Positions 1 through 8,281 are shown, numbered from the stretch's first letter. The stretch: 64,000 nt of DNA from Edaphobacter lichenicola (GCF_025264645.1 NZ_CP073696.1:4278001-4342000); one strand, 5' to 3'. Program-made: numbers and translations. Notes: a model not told the origin generated them from the letters alone.

Positions 1-935
1 GTCATCCCGGCCACAAAAATATGATCTGGGTTGGCCGCGGCTTCCCCGCCGTCATGTGGTCCAACGTCCCCGTCGACACCCTCAACCGCGTCAACAATGC
101 CGTTCAGGACTGCGTCAACATCCTCCGCGACGCCCGCGTCACCCTCTACACCATCGACCCCGCCGGCGTTCAAATCAATCCTCAAGCCTACGGCTTCGCG
201 GCCGGGTTCAACGACCCCTTCGGCGGCGAATACCAATTCAACCGTCTCGCCAAAGCCACCGGCGGCCGCACCCTCTATGGCCGCAACGACGTCGACGCCG
301 AGATCGGCACCGCCATCCGCGACGGCGCCAGCTTCTACACCCTCACCTATCGCCCGCAAAACACATCGCTCGACCCCTCCAAGTTCCGCAAGATCCAGGT
401 CACCCTCGACCGCCCCGGCCTCATCGTCTATACCCGACAGGGTTATTATCTCCAGCGCGGTCCCGGCCGGGTCGATCCCGCTAATCCCTCACGCCGCCTC
501 ATGGCGGATCTCGCCTCCGCCGACTCCAGCACCATGGTCTACGACGGCGTCCCCCTCAGCCTCGAACCCTCGCCCACCAACCCTGACAGCTTCACCGTCC
601 ACATCGACGGAAAAGGTCTCTACTGGACTCCCGCCACCGACACCGAACCGCGTCACACCGACGTGATCCTCGCCGTCTCCACCTTCGACAAAAAAGGTAA
701 GGAGCTCAAGAGCGTGGCCAAGAACATCCACGCCAGTGCATCGCCCGATGTAGCCCCCACAGGTCGCATCGATCGCGGCCTCAACCTCGTCTACACCATC
801 GACCATGACCCCAAGGCTGTCCGAGCGCGCTTTGTCGTCCGCGTCACCTCCTCAGGCCGCATCGGCACCGCCGACGCAACCTTGGGCCAGCAAGCTTCCA
901 CTCCACCACCAACCCCAGCCCCGACAACCCCGTAG
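1..935 (+). CDS. VWA-domain protein, VWFA-related Acidobacterial family (5' truncated)
   Basis: The reading frame is open from base 3, so the gene starts upstream of the window and about 311 residues of its C-terminal part are visible. The first residues (HPGHKNMIWVGRGFP) match the strand-loop after the MIDAS region in the VWFA-related Acidobacterial domain family, where GxKNLIWVSGGFP-like text is typical. That assignment rests on family memory. After the VWA fold (to about residue 130) comes a beta-rich region and a Pro/Thr-rich tail. Proteins of this family are usually exported; the signal peptide would lie outside the window. Function is unknown beyond a probable protein- or metal-binding role. 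The later ATG at base 21 is internal, not a start. Confidence 0.8.
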   Translation, partial: HPGHKNMIWVGRGFPAVMWSNVPVDTLNRVNNAVQDCVNILRDARVTLYTIDPAGVQINPQAYGFAAGFNDPFGGEYQFNRLAKATGGRTLYGRNDVDAEIGTAIRDGASFYTLTYRPQNTSLDPSKFRKIQVTLDRPGLIVYTRQGYYLQRGPGRVDPANPSRRLMADLASADSSTMVYDGVPLSLEPSPTNPDSFTVHIDGKGLYWTPATDTEPRHTDVILAVSTFDKKGKELKSVAKNIHASASPDVAPTGRIDRGLNLVYTIDHDPKAVRARFVVRVTSSGRIGTADATLGQQASTPPPTPAPTTP

Positions 936-1030
936 CGCCGAAGTCGGAAAAGAACCTCCGAACTTCTTAATTCAGCACTCGGGCTCGATACGGTAGAAGA
1001 GAAAAAATGGCAGTTCTCGTTAGGTGCCGG

Positions 1031-1086
1031 ATGCCCCTATCTTGATTTTGAGATGTGGGCATCAGCCCGCGAAGCACGAACTGCTC
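1031..1086. repeat. REP-like palindromic intergenic repeat, copy 1
   Basis: This stretch is an imperfect hairpin with the core GATTTTGAGATGTGGGCA. The same core and flanks recur at 6571-6637. Here the left arm (CCCCTATCTT) is degenerate against the right arm (GAGATGTGGG). It lies between the VWA gene and the J-domain gene, partly where an upstream in-frame ATG (1053) would otherwise suggest an earlier start for the latter. Confidence 0.55.
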
Positions 1087-1130
1087 TCATCAACTCCGAT
1101 AAACTAAAACTTCCCCTGACGGGAAGCCGC

Positions 1131-1913
1131 ATGCCAGCCGAAATCATCCTCCAGCGAACCCCGGACGACGACGCGCTCCTCGACAAGCGCGAGCAACTTG
1201 CCATCGTCCGCACCACGCTTGCCGAGCGCGAATCCGAACTCGCCCAGATCCGCGCCCAGCTCAAGACCTTCGAAGGCCGTTACGTCCGTCAGGTTGGCAT
1301 CCTCTACGCCGAGCTCGACGACCTCGAAGCGCGCATCGCCGAGCGCGAAGTCGACCTCTACGACTCCGACTCCGCCCGCCGCCGGGCGGAAGAGACCCGG
1401 CAGCGCGCACAGGAGACCCACGATGCCGCATTCAGCGAGGCCCGCGAAGCCGAAGAGTTCGACCCGCCACCCAGCCTCAAGACCCTCTTCCGCGAGGTCG
1501 CCAAGCGCATCCACCCAGACTTCGCCCGCGACGACGCCGAGCAGAAGCACTTCACCCTCTTGATGGCCCGCGCCAATCAGGCCTACACCCGCGGCGACAC
1601 CGAAACCCTCCAGCGTCTGCTCGACGATCACCGCGAGATCAATGCCTCCATCGCCGGCGAAGGCGCCGCCGCCGAGCTTCTTCGCATCACACGCCAGATC
1701 CACCACGCCGAGCGCGACATCGCCACCCTCAACGCCGAGCGGAACACGCTGCTCGCCAGCGAAATCGCCCAACTCCACCTCGATGCCGAAGCCGCTGCCC
1801 GCGAGCACCGCGACCTCCTCACCGAACTCGCCACCAACCTCCGCGAGCAGATCGCCGACGCCCAGCGCCGCTTCGAGCTCATCGACCGCCAGATCAGCGC
1901 CCATGGAAAATAG
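1131..1913 (+). CDS. Coiled-coil protein with a central J-domain-like segment
   Basis: The protein has 260 residues. Residues 15-105 and 175-255 are highly charged, heptad-like helices (coiled coils). Between them, residues 113-165 resemble the core of a J domain, including an HPD tripeptide at 128-130, the signature through which J proteins stimulate Hsp70 ATPase. The ATG at 1131 is chosen over the in-frame ATG at 1053 because it follows a purine-rich GGGAAG and because the earlier region is a repeated intergenic element. The Sel1-repeat gene starts 2 bases after its stop, so the two are probably co-transcribed. A cochaperone or scaffold role is inferred; the client is unknown. Confidence 0.75.
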   Translation: MPAEIILQRTPDDDALLDKREQLAIVRTTLAERESELAQIRAQLKTFEGRYVRQVGILYAELDDLEARIAEREVDLYDSDSARRRAEETRQRAQETHDAAFSEAREAEEFDPPPSLKTLFREVAKRIHPDFARDDAEQKHFTLLMARANQAYTRGDTETLQRLLDDHREINASIAGEGAAAELLRITRQIHHAERDIATLNAERNTLLASEIAQLHLDAEAAAREHRDLLTELATNLREQIADAQRRFELIDRQISAHGK

Positions 1914-1915
1914 AC

Positions 1916-2719
1916 ATGTCCATGGACGATAAAGCCACACCCAAACCCGGCCTCCAGCACATCCCCACTGGCACCGCGCTGTCGCTTCATTCGCCCACGC
2001 GTACCAGCATCATCGCCCGCGGCCGCCGCGACGCAGCCAACGCAGCCTCCAACCCGCACTACCGTCAAGCCGTCACCGACTTCAACTCCGGCAACTTCAC
2101 CGAAGCCGCAGCCGGCTTCCAACTCGCCGCCGAGCAAGGCCACGCCGAGTCGCAGTACCTCCTCAGCACCATGTACGACGCAGCTCAGGGTCTCGCGCAC
2201 GACGACACCCAGGCCGCCTACTGGGAACGCAAGGCCGCCGAGCAGGGCCACGCCTACGCCCAGGCCAACCTCAGCTTCCGCTACTACGCCGCCAACGACT
2301 TTCCCGAAGCCTTCGCATGGTGCCAGCGCGCCGCCCACAGCAGCCTCGCCTGGGCGCAGTACAACCTCGGCCTCATGTATCGCAAAGGGGAAGGCGTCCC
2401 GCAGAGCAACATCGAAGCGGCCCACTGGTATCGCCTTGCCGCTACTCAAAACTTTCCCGAAGCCCAGCAGAAGCTCGCCGACCTCTACTACACCGGCCAG
2501 GGCGTCCCGCTCAGCTACACGCACGCCGCCGCGTGGTATCGCAAGGCCGCCGATCAAGGCAACGCCGAAGCCCAGTTCCAGCTCGGACACCTCTACGCCA
2601 TCGGCCAGGGTGTCGAGCACGACTACAATCAGTCTCGCCACTGGACCCGTCAGGCCGCCCTTCAAGGCCACGAACAGGCACTCCGCGAACTCAAGCGCCG
2701 CGAGTACCGCGACCCATAA
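1916..2719 (+). CDS. Sel1-like repeat protein
   Basis: The 267-residue protein is built of tandem Sel1/SLR units of about 36 residues (YNLGLMYRKGEGVPQSNIEA, YYTGQGVPLSYTHAAAWYRK, LYAIGQGVEHDYNQSRHW), starting near residue 45. No signal peptide is visible, so it is probably cytoplasmic. SLR proteins are alpha-solenoid scaffolds that mediate protein complexes. The near-contiguous upstream partner has a J-domain-like segment, which suggests a two-component chaperone or scaffold unit; this is inference. The first 45 residues are low in recognisable structure. Confidence 0.85.
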   Translation: MSMDDKATPKPGLQHIPTGTALSLHSPTRTSIIARGRRDAANAASNPHYRQAVTDFNSGNFTEAAAGFQLAAEQGHAESQYLLSTMYDAAQGLAHDDTQAAYWERKAAEQGHAYAQANLSFRYYAANDFPEAFAWCQRAAHSSLAWAQYNLGLMYRKGEGVPQSNIEAAHWYRLAATQNFPEAQQKLADLYYTGQGVPLSYTHAAAWYRKAADQGNAEAQFQLGHLYAIGQGVEHDYNQSRHWTRQAALQGHEQALRELKRREYRDP

Positions 2720-2791
2720 CCCCGACCCATCACCCACGCTCTCCTCGCTGTACACTGGGGGCCGATAAGCCACGAGAGCACCCGGCAAAAA

Positions 2792-2807
2792 CACCCTTGC
2801 AAGGGTG
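2792..2807. promoter_or_regulatory. Perfect 16-bp palindrome upstream of the TPR gene
   Basis: CACCCTTGCAAGGGTG is a perfect dyad ending 17 bases before the ATG at 2825, between a weak TGTACACT -10-like box (about 2749) and the ribosome-binding site GAGAGGT. Position and symmetry fit an operator for a dimeric repressor or an mRNA hairpin. No regulator is identified. Confidence 0.4.
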
Positions 2808-2824
2808 AGACCAGAGAGGTAGGT

Positions 2825-4381
2825 ATGCTCCGTCGTCAGCGAGTCTCGCTCACCCTGTTGTTCGTTCTGTTGTCTATTGCTTTCTTGTTGTTCGTTACTC
2901 CCCAGTCCTCCGCGCAGGAGGCACACGACCACGGCGCCCCCGAAAAATTAGGCACAGTATCGTTCCCCATCTCGTGCGAGCCCGCCGTGCAGGAGCAGTT
3001 CAACCGCGGCGTAGCTCTGCTGCACTCCTTCGCCTATGCCTCTGCGGAACAGACATTTCGGGGCATCGTTCAAGCGTACCCGCAATGCGGCATGGCTCAC
3101 TGGGGAGTAGCGATGACCTACTTTCATCCGGTATGGTCCCCGAGCCTTCCGCCCTCAACATTTCCCGCCGGACAGAAGGAGATGCTTGAAGCAACGCGTC
3201 TCGGTGCAAACTCCGATCGCGAGCGCGAGTTCATCCACGCGCTCGGCGTGCTCTATCAGCAATCAGATGCTCTGACGCCTGCCATGCGCACGCTCGCATA
3301 CGAGCAGGCCATGGCAAAGGTCGCGAAGCACAACAGCAACGACCTCGAGTCCCAGGTCTTCTACGCGCTGGCCATCCTCGCGAATGTATCTCCCTCCGAC
3401 AAGACGCACGCCAAACAAAAGCAGGCAATCGCTATTCTCGAGCCGCTCTATGCCGAGTACCCAAACCATCCGGGAATCGCCCACTATCTCATCCACGCCT
3501 GCGACAGTCAGGAGCTCGCCGAACGTGGCCTCCCCGCGGCCAGAGCCTACGCTCAGATCGCTCCCTCCGCGCCTCATGCGCTCCACATGCCATCGCACAT
3601 CTTTACCCGGCTTGGCTTATGGGACGACTCGATCGCCTCCAATCTAGCCTCAAGACAAGCCGCGCGCCAGCACGGCGATACCAGAGAAGAGCTTCACGCA
3701 ATGGACTATCTCGCCTATGCCTATCTCCAGACCGGACACTACGAAGAAGTCAGCCAGATCATTCAGGACATCAAGACCATGCCGAAGCTGGACATGAGCA
3801 ACTTCGGAACAGCCTATGCGGTCACCGCCATCCCCATCCGCTTCGCGGTCGAGCGAGGGCGATGGGACGACGCGGCAAACATCGTTCCCCCTCTCGACGT
3901 TCCCCCTTCAGCCGCGCCACCATCCGTCGTTGCTATCGCCGTCTGGTCCAGGGGATTGGGGCTCGCACGAACCGGACACGCGAAGGAAGCACGCGAGCAG
4001 GCGGATCGGCTTCGCCAGATCGAGGCGCAGCTTCGCGCCTCAAATGACAACTACTGGTCCACCCAAACCGGAGTGTTAGCCGGCGAAGTCATGGCGTGGT
4101 CCGCACAGGCGAGCGGTGATCCGCATCAAGCGTTGGTGTTGCTGCGAACCGCAGCCGACCAGGAGGACGCCATCGAAAAGCAGCCGGTAACACCAGGACC
4201 GATCCTGCCTGCCCGCGAACAGCTCGGAGATCTGCTTCTCCAGCAAAAACAACCCGATCTCGCCCTCAAGGAATTTCAGGCAGCACTCGTAGAGGCTCCG
4301 CGGCGGCGTGGAGCCTTGCAGGGCATCGCTCGCGCTTCGCAACAAAACAACCAAGCGGAACAAAACCTTACAAAACCGTGA
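2825..4381 (+). CDS. Secreted tetratricopeptide-repeat protein
   Basis: The protein has 518 residues. An N-terminal signal peptide is clear: basic RRQR, then a long Leu/Phe-rich core, with probable cleavage after SSAQ near residue 31. The mature part is alpha-helical with TPR-type repeats (for example FNRGVALLHSFAYASAEQTF near 55 and the C-terminal LGDLLLQQKQPDLALKEFQA near 465-485). Conserved His-rich patches (AHYLIHACD, HALHMPSHIFTRLG) around 215-250 are typical of a large family of TPR proteins in Acidobacteria and other soil bacteria whose function is not known. It starts at the ATG after GAGAGGT and looks monocistronic. Confidence 0.8.
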   Translation: MLRRQRVSLTLLFVLLSIAFLLFVTPQSSAQEAHDHGAPEKLGTVSFPISCEPAVQEQFNRGVALLHSFAYASAEQTFRGIVQAYPQCGMAHWGVAMTYFHPVWSPSLPPSTFPAGQKEMLEATRLGANSDREREFIHALGVLYQQSDALTPAMRTLAYEQAMAKVAKHNSNDLESQVFYALAILANVSPSDKTHAKQKQAIAILEPLYAEYPNHPGIAHYLIHACDSQELAERGLPAARAYAQIAPSAPHALHMPSHIFTRLGLWDDSIASNLASRQAARQHGDTREELHAMDYLAYAYLQTGHYEEVSQIIQDIKTMPKLDMSNFGTAYAVTAIPIRFAVERGRWDDAANIVPPLDVPPSAAPPSVVAIAVWSRGLGLARTGHAKEAREQADRLRQIEAQLRASNDNYWSTQTGVLAGEVMAWSAQASGDPHQALVLLRTAADQEDAIEKQPVTPGPILPAREQLGDLLLQQKQPDLALKEFQAALVEAPRRRGALQGIARASQQNNQAEQNLTKP

Positions 4382-4467
4382 CCCCTTGAACGGAAACTTT
4401 ATAACAAGACCGAACGTATTGCTTCATTGATTGTCGTTCGCATGAGAACGTTCAGCGAGGTGGGTCC

Positions 4468-5676
4468 GTGAACCGCAGATCGTTGAATCACAGATCATTG
4501 AATCGCAGATCGTTCCTCAAGGGCGCAGGAGTTGTCACAGTCGTCGTCGCGGGCGGCGGTGTCTGGCGCGCCTTCGATCAGGGCGTCTTTCGCGTCGGCG
4601 AAGGCCCCGCATACGAGCCATGGAAAGACTGGCATGACGCCAACGATGGTCCCCTCAACCTGGTGCGCGCCGCGATTCTCGCCGCCAGTCCGCATAACAC
4701 CCAGCCCTGGCTCTTCAAGGTCGCCGACTCCTCCATCGAACTGCACATCGACACCCGGAGAAACGTTGGCGCGCTCGATCCGTATCTGCGTGAAGAACAT
4801 ATCGGCATCGGATGCGCGCTTGAAAACCTGTTGCTCGCCGCGCCTGCAAGCGGCTACGCGGCCACTGCAACGCTCCAGCCAGGAAAGCTTGAGCCGATCC
4901 CCGCCGATCCCAAATCACGACTCCTCGCTCGCGTAGATCTCGCGTCTGGAAAGCGTGATGAGACTGAACTCTACAACGCCATCCCGCGGCGCCACACCAA
5001 TCGCGCTCCTTTCGACCAGCATCAGCCGATCCCGCCTGATCTTCTGGAAGCGCTCAGCCATCTGACCGGCGACGATGCCGACACAAAGCTCTTCTTATTC
5101 ACCGCCGAGAACGATCGCAAAAAGATCGTCGATATAAGCTCTGCGGCGAATACAGAGATCTACTCCGATCCCGACGTCCAACGCGGCAGCGAACGATGGG
5201 TCCGTATGAAGTGGAGCTCCGTGCAGGACCATCGCGACGGCCTGGCCATCGACGCCTTCGGCCTGCCACCCATCGGCAGCGCGGCTGTCAAGATGATGAC
5301 CCCGGGAATGCTGCGATGGGCAAGCTCGCACAGCACCCAGAACGGTTACTCGAACCTGATGCTGAGCGCGCCACTCATCGGATTTATCGCCGTGCGCGAC
5401 CGCTACGATCAGGAGCAGTGTCTGCGCGCAGGCCGAATCTGGCAGCGCGCCCACCTCTTCGCGACCGCCCACGGCCTCGCCGCGCGGCCCTGCAACGAGG
5501 CCGTGGAGATGGTCGATCATGAACGAGCGCACGGCAGACCAGCCTCTCGTGCGGCCCTGCTGAATGAGATCACTGGCGATTCGAAGTGGCAGCCAACTTT
5601 CGTCTTCTATATGGGCTATCCAACCCTGTCAGCCCATCTCAGTCCCCGCCGTCCGGTTCAAGCCGTGCTCGTCTGA
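4468..5676 (+). CDS. Tat-exported Acg-like nitroreductase family protein
   Basis: This is a 402-residue protein starting at GTG. The N-terminus has a twin-arginine signal (NRRSFLKGAG, then a Val/Ala/Gly-rich hydrophobic core). The mature part resembles the Acg family of FMN-binding nitroreductase-like proteins: AILAASPHNTQPWLF near 70, IGIGCALENLLLAA near 113, an RRHTNRAPF segment near 172 and a late ARPCNEAVEM segment. Acg proteins are divergent nitroreductases that may sequester flavin rather than turn over a known substrate. The n-region contains a 15-bp unit in three tandem copies (separate entry). It appears monocistronic. The folded domain is assigned with fair confidence; the substrate is unknown. 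Confidence 0.8.
   Translation: MNRRSLNHRSLNRRSFLKGAGVVTVVVAGGGVWRAFDQGVFRVGEGPAYEPWKDWHDANDGPLNLVRAAILAASPHNTQPWLFKVADSSIELHIDTRRNVGALDPYLREEHIGIGCALENLLLAAPASGYAATATLQPGKLEPIPADPKSRLLARVDLASGKRDETELYNAIPRRHTNRAPFDQHQPIPPDLLEALSHLTGDDADTKLFLFTAENDRKKIVDISSAANTEIYSDPDVQRGSERWVRMKWSSVQDHRDGLAIDAFGLPPIGSAAVKMMTPGMLRWASSHSTQNGYSNLMLSAPLIGFIAVRDRYDQEQCLRAGRIWQRAHLFATAHGLAARPCNEAVEMVDHERAHGRPASRAALLNEITGDSKWQPTFVFYMGYPTLSAHLSPRRPVQAVLV
4471..4515 (+). repeat. Three tandem 15-bp units in the Tat signal n-region
   Basis: The codons for NRRSL, NHRSL and NRRSF are three consecutive 15-bp units of the pattern AAYCRCAGATCRTTS. Only the last supplies the functional RRSFLK context. The array sits immediately after the GTG start. 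Confidence 0.8.
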
Positions 5677-5790
5677 TAGCCAGACGGCAACGAACAGGCA
5701 CGCAGAAGCAATTCACTCAAACGCATGGCCAACCATGCGAGACGCATTGAGCAGCGCTCAGTTCTATGATCGATAACGGAGGTGGCGAAG

Positions 5791-6462
5791 ATGCATATCG
5801 GCCTTATTGGAGGGATCGGCCCTGCCGCAACGGATTTTTACTATAGGCGATTGATCTCCACCTTCGCCAGGAAAACCGCGACGCTCGAGTTGACCATCGT
5901 GCACGCCGACACGCCAACGCTCTTGAACAATCTGGCCAGGAATGACGCCGCCGCGCAGACCGCCATCTATACCCGCCTCACCAATCGCCTTGTTGCGGCA
6001 GGGGCCGAATGTGTCTGCGTCACATCGATTGCAGGACACTTCTGCATCGATGACTTCAAAGCTGTATCCCCGCTTCCTGTCATCGATATGATCGCCGAAG
6101 TGAGCCGGGCCATCGAAACGCGCGGGCTCAAACGGATCGGAATCATTGGAACTCGCACCGTGATGGAAACACGCTTTTACGGACGCATCACAAGTGCAGA
6201 GATCATTCCGCCAGGCAAACCGGAGTTGGACGATGTCCATCAAGCATACGTTTCGATGGCCGCGTCAGGCTCTGTGACGGACGATCAGCGTTCGATCTTC
6301 AATGCCGCGTGCCACCGTCTGCTCAAGGAACAGGGCGCGGAGGCGATCATGCTTGGTGGTACCGATCTCGCGTTGGCCTTCAACGAACAGACTGCCGAAT
6401 TCCCGCTGGTCGACTGTGCGGCCATTCATGCCGATGCGATTGCACGGTTGGCCACCGCTTAA
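5791..6462 (+). CDS. Aspartate/glutamate racemase family protein
   Basis: The 223-residue protein has the family hallmarks GLIGGIGPAATDFYY at the N-terminus, VHADTP near 38, IGIIGTR near 117 and MLGGTDLAL near 187. Family enzymes use two cysteines as acid/base pair for amino-acid racemisation. A first-site cysteine is plausible (C74 or C76 in CVCVTS), but the second site, normally LGCTE, reads LGGTD, with Gly190 in place of cysteine. Single-cysteine relatives with altered specificity, or maleate/hydantoin-type enzymes, are therefore alternatives. The ATG at 5791 follows GGAGGT with 7-base spacing and is preferred over the GTG at 5782. Confidence 0.8.
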   Translation: MHIGLIGGIGPAATDFYYRRLISTFARKTATLELTIVHADTPTLLNNLARNDAAAQTAIYTRLTNRLVAAGAECVCVTSIAGHFCIDDFKAVSPLPVIDMIAEVSRAIETRGLKRIGIIGTRTVMETRFYGRITSAEIIPPGKPELDDVHQAYVSMAASGSVTDDQRSIFNAACHRLLKEQGAEAIMLGGTDLALAFNEQTAEFPLVDCAAIHADAIARLATA

Positions 6463-6570
6463 GAAGTCCCGATGCGCCTGCGCGAAGCGCTACGCGTAAG
6501 CTGCGGTTTGCGGGCGATCCGAGAGTAAGTCCCGCCAGAGTCATTTCGAGAGATTGATTCACATAGCCGG

Positions 6571-6637
6571 CCGGATCCCGGGTGCCCCATATCTCGATTT
6601 TGAGATGTGGGCATTCGCGCAAAGCGCGAACCGCGCT
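6571..6637. repeat. REP-like palindromic intergenic repeat, copy 2
   Basis: This is the better preserved copy of the element at 1031-1086. CCCATATCTC pairs with GAGATGTGGG (one T:G wobble) around a GATTTT loop, followed by a second small dyad GCGCAAAGCGC. Shared core and flanks with copy 1 indicate a dispersed family rather than chance. Confidence 0.65.
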
Positions 6638-6791
6638 CCTTCCCCCAACCTCGATGCAAATCATGATCAACCGGCTAAACCCAGGGCCTCTGCCAAAACC
6701 TGTCAAGCCCCAGAACCGCAAATCCCCGCGCCAATCCAGCACATTCGCGTGGCGTATGAGTTATCTCCCAACCGCTACAATGGAAGTAGAG

Positions 6792-6819
6792 AAGAAAAAG
6801 GCCCCCGGGGGCTTTTCTT
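6792..6819 (+). terminator. Rho-independent terminator candidate
   Basis: GCCCCCGGGGGC forms a strong GC stem flanked by AAGAAAA on the left and TTTTCTT on the right, extending the pairing and supplying a T-tract. It lies 330 bases after the racemase stop and would insulate the methyltransferase gene from upstream reading. Confidence 0.6.
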
Positions 6820-6851
6820 GTCTCTCGTCATGGGCATAACTGCTTTATTTG

Positions 6852-6908
6852 CAATATTTTGCAGGTAAACCTATTAGAATCAATATTTTGCAGACATACC
6901 GTTATGTC
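6852..6908 (+). promoter_or_regulatory. Direct repeats plus dyad upstream of methyltransferase gene
   Basis: CAATATTTTGCAG occurs twice, at 6852 and 6881 (29 bases start to start, nearly three helical turns). The second copy runs into a dyad GACATA-CCGT-TATGTC at 6893-6908. The cluster is AT-rich in a GC-rich region and about 70-125 bases before the start codon at 6977, the usual place of promoter and operator sites. The regulator is unknown. Confidence 0.4.
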
Positions 6909-6976
6909 AAATAACTGAAAAGCAAGGACTTCCATACAAGATACCCCCAGGGGGAGGGGGGAGGGTCGAGCCATCT

Positions 6977-8281
6977 ATGCGACCATTGAGTATGGTCACA
7001 AAAGTAGAAGATCGGGCCCCAAGAGTCGTCGCGGCCCAGCCATACGGACCTGCCGCAGCCATCACCCGGCGCGCTGCGGACCGGCTCCGAGCCGGACACC
7101 TGTGGGTCTATCGCTCGGACGTAGAGTCGCTCGTACCCCCACTCGGTGCCACGGAGATCCAACCCGGATCTCTCATCACCGTAATGGACAGCCGCGGCAT
7201 CCCCCTCGGCACCGGTCTCTACAGCTCCGCCTCGCAGATCGCAGTCAGGATCGTCTCAAGCGAAGCTGCACTGCCCCGAGCCACCTACCTCGAGCAGGTA
7301 CGCGAGCGGCTTCACGCAGCCCTCGCGCTCCGCGACGAAGTTTCACCCGAGTCGATGGAGAACGACGCCCACCGCCTCATCTTCTCCGAGGCCGACAACC
7401 TCCCCGGCATCGTCGCCGACCGCTACAACGACCTCGTCATCCTCCAACTTCTCACCCAGGGCACCGCCCAAGACGACCTCCGCCAGCTCCTGACCGAAGT
7501 CCTCCGCGAACGCCTCCGCCCCGACACAGGCGGGATCACCATCTGGGAGCGCCCCGACCCAAAGATCCGCGAACTCGAACAACTCGACCCGCCAACCCCG
7601 GGTCCGCTGCACGCTAACACCACCGAATCACCACAACTCACCACGATATTTACCATCAACGGCCTGCAATTTCACTTCGACGCCGGCTCCGGACAAAAGA
7701 CAGGGGCCTTCCTGGATCAACGCCTCAACTACGCCGCCGCAGCCCGATACGCCAGCGGAAACGCCCTCGACATCTGCACCTATCAAGGCGGATTCGCCAT
7801 CCATCTCGCCCAGAACTGCCGCCACGTAACCGGCGTCGACGCCAGCCGCAGCGCCCTCGAAGTAGCCGACCGCAACCGCGAACTCAACCCCGGTCTCGCT
7901 GCCCAGGTCGACTGGATCGAAGCCGACGCCTTCGAACTCCTCCGCGAGTACGAATCCACTGGACAGCAATATGACACCATCGTCCTCGATCCACCCGCCT
8001 TCGCCAAGTCCAAGCGCGCCGCCGAAGGCGCAATGCGCGGCTACAAGGAGCTCAACCTCCGCGCCATGAAGATGCTCCGCCCCGGCGGAACCCTCATCAC
8101 CTGCTCCTGCTCCCACCACGTCCCCCTGCAGGAGTTCACCGAGGTCGTCTCCGCCGCCGCCACCGACGCCGGCCGCCACGTCCAGCTCCTCGAGACCCGT
8201 GGCGCTGCCCCCGACCACCCCGCAATCCTCACCCTCCCCGAGACCAGCTACCTCAAGTGCCTCATCTGCCGGGTGGGGTAA
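6977..8281 (+). CDS. Class I SAM-dependent rRNA (cytosine-C5) methyltransferase, RlmI-like
   Basis: The 434-residue protein has an N-terminal PUA-type RNA-binding domain (about 25-110; RRAADRLRAGHLWVYRSDV) followed by an RlmI-type Rossmann methyltransferase. Motifs seen are QKTGAFLDQRLN (about 236), LDICTYQGGFAIHLA (SAM loop, about 258), GVDASRSAL, the catalytic-loop LDPPAFAKSK (about 335) and the cysteine-containing TCSCSHH (about 375). RlmI methylates C5 of C1962 in 23S rRNA; specificity here is inferred from architecture. ATG at 6977 or 6992 could be used, neither with a strong ribosome-binding site. Confidence 0.85.
   Translation: MRPLSMVTKVEDRAPRVVAAQPYGPAAAITRRAADRLRAGHLWVYRSDVESLVPPLGATEIQPGSLITVMDSRGIPLGTGLYSSASQIAVRIVSSEAALPRATYLEQVRERLHAALALRDEVSPESMENDAHRLIFSEADNLPGIVADRYNDLVILQLLTQGTAQDDLRQLLTEVLRERLRPDTGGITIWERPDPKIRELEQLDPPTPGPLHANTTESPQLTTIFTINGLQFHFDAGSGQKTGAFLDQRLNYAAAARYASGNALDICTYQGGFAIHLAQNCRHVTGVDASRSALEVADRNRELNPGLAAQVDWIEADAFELLREYESTGQQYDTIVLDPPAFAKSKRAAEGAMRGYKELNLRAMKMLRPGGTLITCSCSHHVPLQEFTEVVSAAATDAGRHVQLLETRGAAPDHPAILTLPETSYLKCLICRVG

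Larger units (their letters stand above)
6463..6976. other. 514-bp intergenic region with repeat, terminator and operator-like sites
   Basis: No gene is supported here. The region holds a REP-like repeat (6571-6637), a GC-rich hairpin terminator (6792-6819), a 13-bp direct repeat pair (6852 and 6881), a dyad (6893-6908) and a short C/G-homopolymer stretch (6944-6963) just before the methyltransferase gene. Confidence 0.7.

Noticed and set aside
1628-2932. 434-aa antisense frame across the J-domain and Sel1 genes
   Set aside because: It is Val/Gly-rich shadow sequence without domain signatures, opposite two genes with recognisable repeats and motifs.
6944-6963. Homopolymeric C/G run before the methyltransferase gene as a phase-variable tract
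   Set aside because: The run is interrupted by A and lies outside coding sequence with no promoter spacing role shown; it is too short and mixed to call.
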